Shown piece by piece: positions 62,095-64,000 of a stretch of 64,000 nt of DNA (position 1 is the stretch's first letter; every line of letters starts with the position of its first letter). The notes under the pieces are model-generated. The model made no database searches, was not told the DNA's origin, and worked only from the letters and a program-made list of their open reading frames with translations. The position numbers and the translations under genes were made by a program. Source of the DNA: Nymphaea colorata (taxonomy: Eukaryota > Streptophyta > Magnoliopsida > Nymphaeales > Nymphaeaceae); NCBI RefSeq assembly GCF_008831285.2, contig NC_045138.2, forward strand, positions 310,001 through 374,000, in the 5' to 3' direction.

Positions 62095-62360
62095 CCTATC
62101 TTCATCTCTCTTTTGATCTTGATCACTCTGTCTCTCCTTCTCTGTTAGCTCACATGGAGAAGGACGGATGTCGCCGGAATCCGGCCAAAAACACAACAAG
62201 AAAAGCCATGAACAGATTTTTTGCACGGCAGCCTTTCTTCAACCTAAAAAATCAGACATGTTAACTTTAAAATCAAGATTTCTTACAGTTATTTAATTGC
62301 TAGAGGTGCCTAAAATGGGAACCAAGTGTTTGACAGGAGAAGAATCACATCTAGGCGTGG
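62095..62360. repeat. Duplicated segment Y, copy 2
   Basis: This is the direct-orientation partner of 60420-60690. It has the same order of motifs and several small indels. Confidence 0.85.
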
Positions 62361-63054
62361 ATTTGATGGACCAACTTGACAGGGACATGGCCTTTATCTC
62401 TGCAGGTAACTTGTTAGAATGCAGACATATAATTAAGGCATCAGCATGCCCTTGTGGTGCTTATCTCACCATGTGAAACATGGCCCCTATTACTTCAGCC
62501 ATATCCCAATCTTGACTGACCCACCTTGGCGCTCACATTCACAAGAACCTGGTTATATGAGGTTATATGCGTTATGCTAGTGCACAAATTTTCTTACATC
62601 AGTATGATTAATGACTAAAATGCTCTGAGTTCACACTGAAAAAGAAAACTTTTTGTAAATACAAAATTGAAAATGGAAAAAAGTAAAAAGAGCATGAATG
62701 ACATTTTTTTAATAAATTACCAAAATATGTTCTCATCCTTTACTATGCACGGTGCACCCGAGCGCACGTAATTTCCTTTCCGCACAATGAGCCAAACTTG
62801 AACATGCTTGAAAAAACACAACCTGAGAACTTGCAATTTTATCTGAGTTGAATTTAAGTTGTAAGAACTTGACTCATTTGAACTCAGCTCGGTTTGACTA
62901 GAGAAAACCGCTTCAGCATAGTGAAATTAGTTAAGTGAGTGAACAAGTTAAACAAGAAGTGTCACAGGTCATGTGAATACATACAAGAGCCAGCCTGATC
63001 TGAACACCATGTATGCCAACGAGCTAACTGTTTCTGACCATGACCAGCTCACAG

Positions 63055-63690
63055 CAAACTGAACCAAGTCAATTGCTTAGCTGCTCGATACCAGTCTGTT
63101 TCCGGCCACGGCATACGTTTCTCTAGTGGGAGCCAGAAAAATTGGCTGGAAATGCCCATTTAAAAATAAACAAATTTTAAAGAGACTAGTGTGGGCAACT
63201 GCCCACAACAATCATCATATGGCTCCGCCACTGGCATTATCCAAAATATTCTCACAAAAAGAAAAAATTATGCATTGACTAGAGTGCTTTGAAAAGGAAA
63301 TCTGCTACAATACTTGCTGAGTCTACTTGTTGTTCAACCAACCATCTTCTCCTCTTCATTTTCAACAGTACTGCATTGATGTGGGCAGCATGGCATTATG
63401 GAAGCTTGAGAACTTGAAACTCTTCATTGGTCAACACATAAACTTTTCAAACTTAATTAATCACTTTTGGGTCTCATAGAAATTAAGACCAGCAATCCAC
63501 CAACCAAATGGTGTTCATTCATGATAAAAGGACAGATCTAGTGGTTATCATATATTCCGTTCAATGGGAACGGCTGGACGTGCACCGCATGAACCGGCCG
63601 TCCGGTCTAAAGCTGACAGTACAATAAAAAATGACAAAAGCCTTCTTACCAATTCTTATCATTTGCAATTCTCAATTACAAGACCTCTAT
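63055..63690. repeat. Duplicated segment X, copy 2, with insertions
   Basis: It matches 59712-60030 but carries two extra blocks: a transposon at about 63123-63233 and a unique stretch at about 63305-63505. Outside those it follows copy 1 in the same orientation. Confidence 0.85.
63123..63233. mobile_element. Palindrome-family MITE inserted in segment X copy 2
   Basis: The left end TCTAGTGGGAGCCAG and the right end TGGCTCCGCCACTGG are inverted repeats. GTGGGCAACTGCCCAC (63191-63206) lies near the right end. The block is absent at the matching place in copy 1 (about 59785-59800), which supports it being one mobile unit of about 110 bp. Confidence 0.75.
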
Positions 63691-63784
63691 AGAGATATGT
63701 ACATATACAAAAGTTTGAATCCGCCATATATATATATATATATAAAGTGAGCCAGCACCAGTACACTATAATAAGATTTTTGTT

Positions 63785-63840
63785 TGGTGATGTGGGCAAT
63801 TGCCCACACCAGCCTACAGGTAGCTCCGCCACTGGTTGTA
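63785..63840 (+). mobile_element. Palindrome-family right end
   Basis: A perfect palindrome GTGGGCAATTGCCCAC (63792-63807) is followed by ACCAGCCTACAGGTAGCTCC and GCCACTGG, the best-preserved right terminus of this family in the window. The left end of this copy was not found; a (TA)n run precedes it. Confidence 0.65.
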
Positions 63841-63849
63841 GTGTAGGTA

Positions 63850-64000
63850 GTCGGGCTAGCGGTTGGTAAGAGTTGGATCATCAATTTTATTCTTATGGTT
63901 GTTATGTATCTAAACAGCAAACAATGACAATACAATCCTCTAATTGATAGGTATACTATGGGTTTACACAAACTTTAAAGCGGCCTTAAACCATATAAAG
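63850..64000. repeat. Duplicated segment Z, copy 2 (runs off window)
   Basis: The partner of 61320-61450 in the same orientation, cut by the window edge. Confidence 0.8.

Overview
This is a piece of a flowering-plant nuclear chromosome. The evidence is: genes split by many GT-AG introns; a nuclear gene for a photosystem I lumen subunit with a chloroplast transit peptide; plant-type cytosolic methionyl-tRNA synthetase; AT-rich intergenic DNA full of (TA)n, (CT)n and (GA)n runs; and plant-type copia, LINE and small inverted-repeat transposons. The species cannot be named from the sequence alone.

Layout. All five recognisable genes lie in the left half. (1) 176-1759, plus strand: the 3' part of a GH28 polygalacturonase-like gene whose first exon(s) lie off the left edge. 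(2) 2737-3984, minus: psaN, photosystem I subunit N, three exons, complete at 171 aa. (3) 5786-14831, minus: cytosolic methionyl-tRNA synthetase, 17 exons, 801 aa, with the C-terminal EMAPII/OB tRNA-binding domain. (4) and (5) 17796-21748 and 27546-31490, both minus: a tandem pair of seven-exon genes of the isocitrate lyase/PEP mutase superfamily (usually annotated carboxyvinyl-carboxyphosphonate phosphorylmutase), 335 and 356 aa. Their internal exon sizes are identical (74, 83, 25, 20 and 156 nt), so they arose by local duplication. I rebuilt these models by hand from splice signals, reading frame and remembered family sequence. All internal phases close without a frameshift, so the four complete genes look intact.

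From about 31.7 kb to the right edge (32 kb) I find no convincing host gene. This part holds microsatellites (the longest a pure 138-bp TA run at 39005-39142), several inverted-repeat (MITE-like) elements, tRNA-derived SINE candidates, a decayed Ty1/copia element (LTR, primer binding site, gag, protease, pre-integrase, integrase; reverse transcriptase and second LTR missing), a LINE reverse transcriptase fragment beside it, and a set of duplicated, partly shuffled unique-looking segments at 59.7-64 kb.

The genes do not form a pathway. They are neighbouring housekeeping, photosynthesis, cell-wall and metabolic genes. I see no CRISPR, bacterial operon, virus or biosynthetic cluster. The observations most worth a second look are: the two micro-exons that carry the catalytic Cys loop in both tandem enzymes; a duplicated splice-site cassette in the polygalacturonase gene; CT/GA tracts next to 5' splice sites in four of the five genes; a dispersed transposon family with a near-perfect 16-bp palindromic core, whose boundary can be inferred by comparing the two copies of a duplicated segment; and the MITE families themselves.
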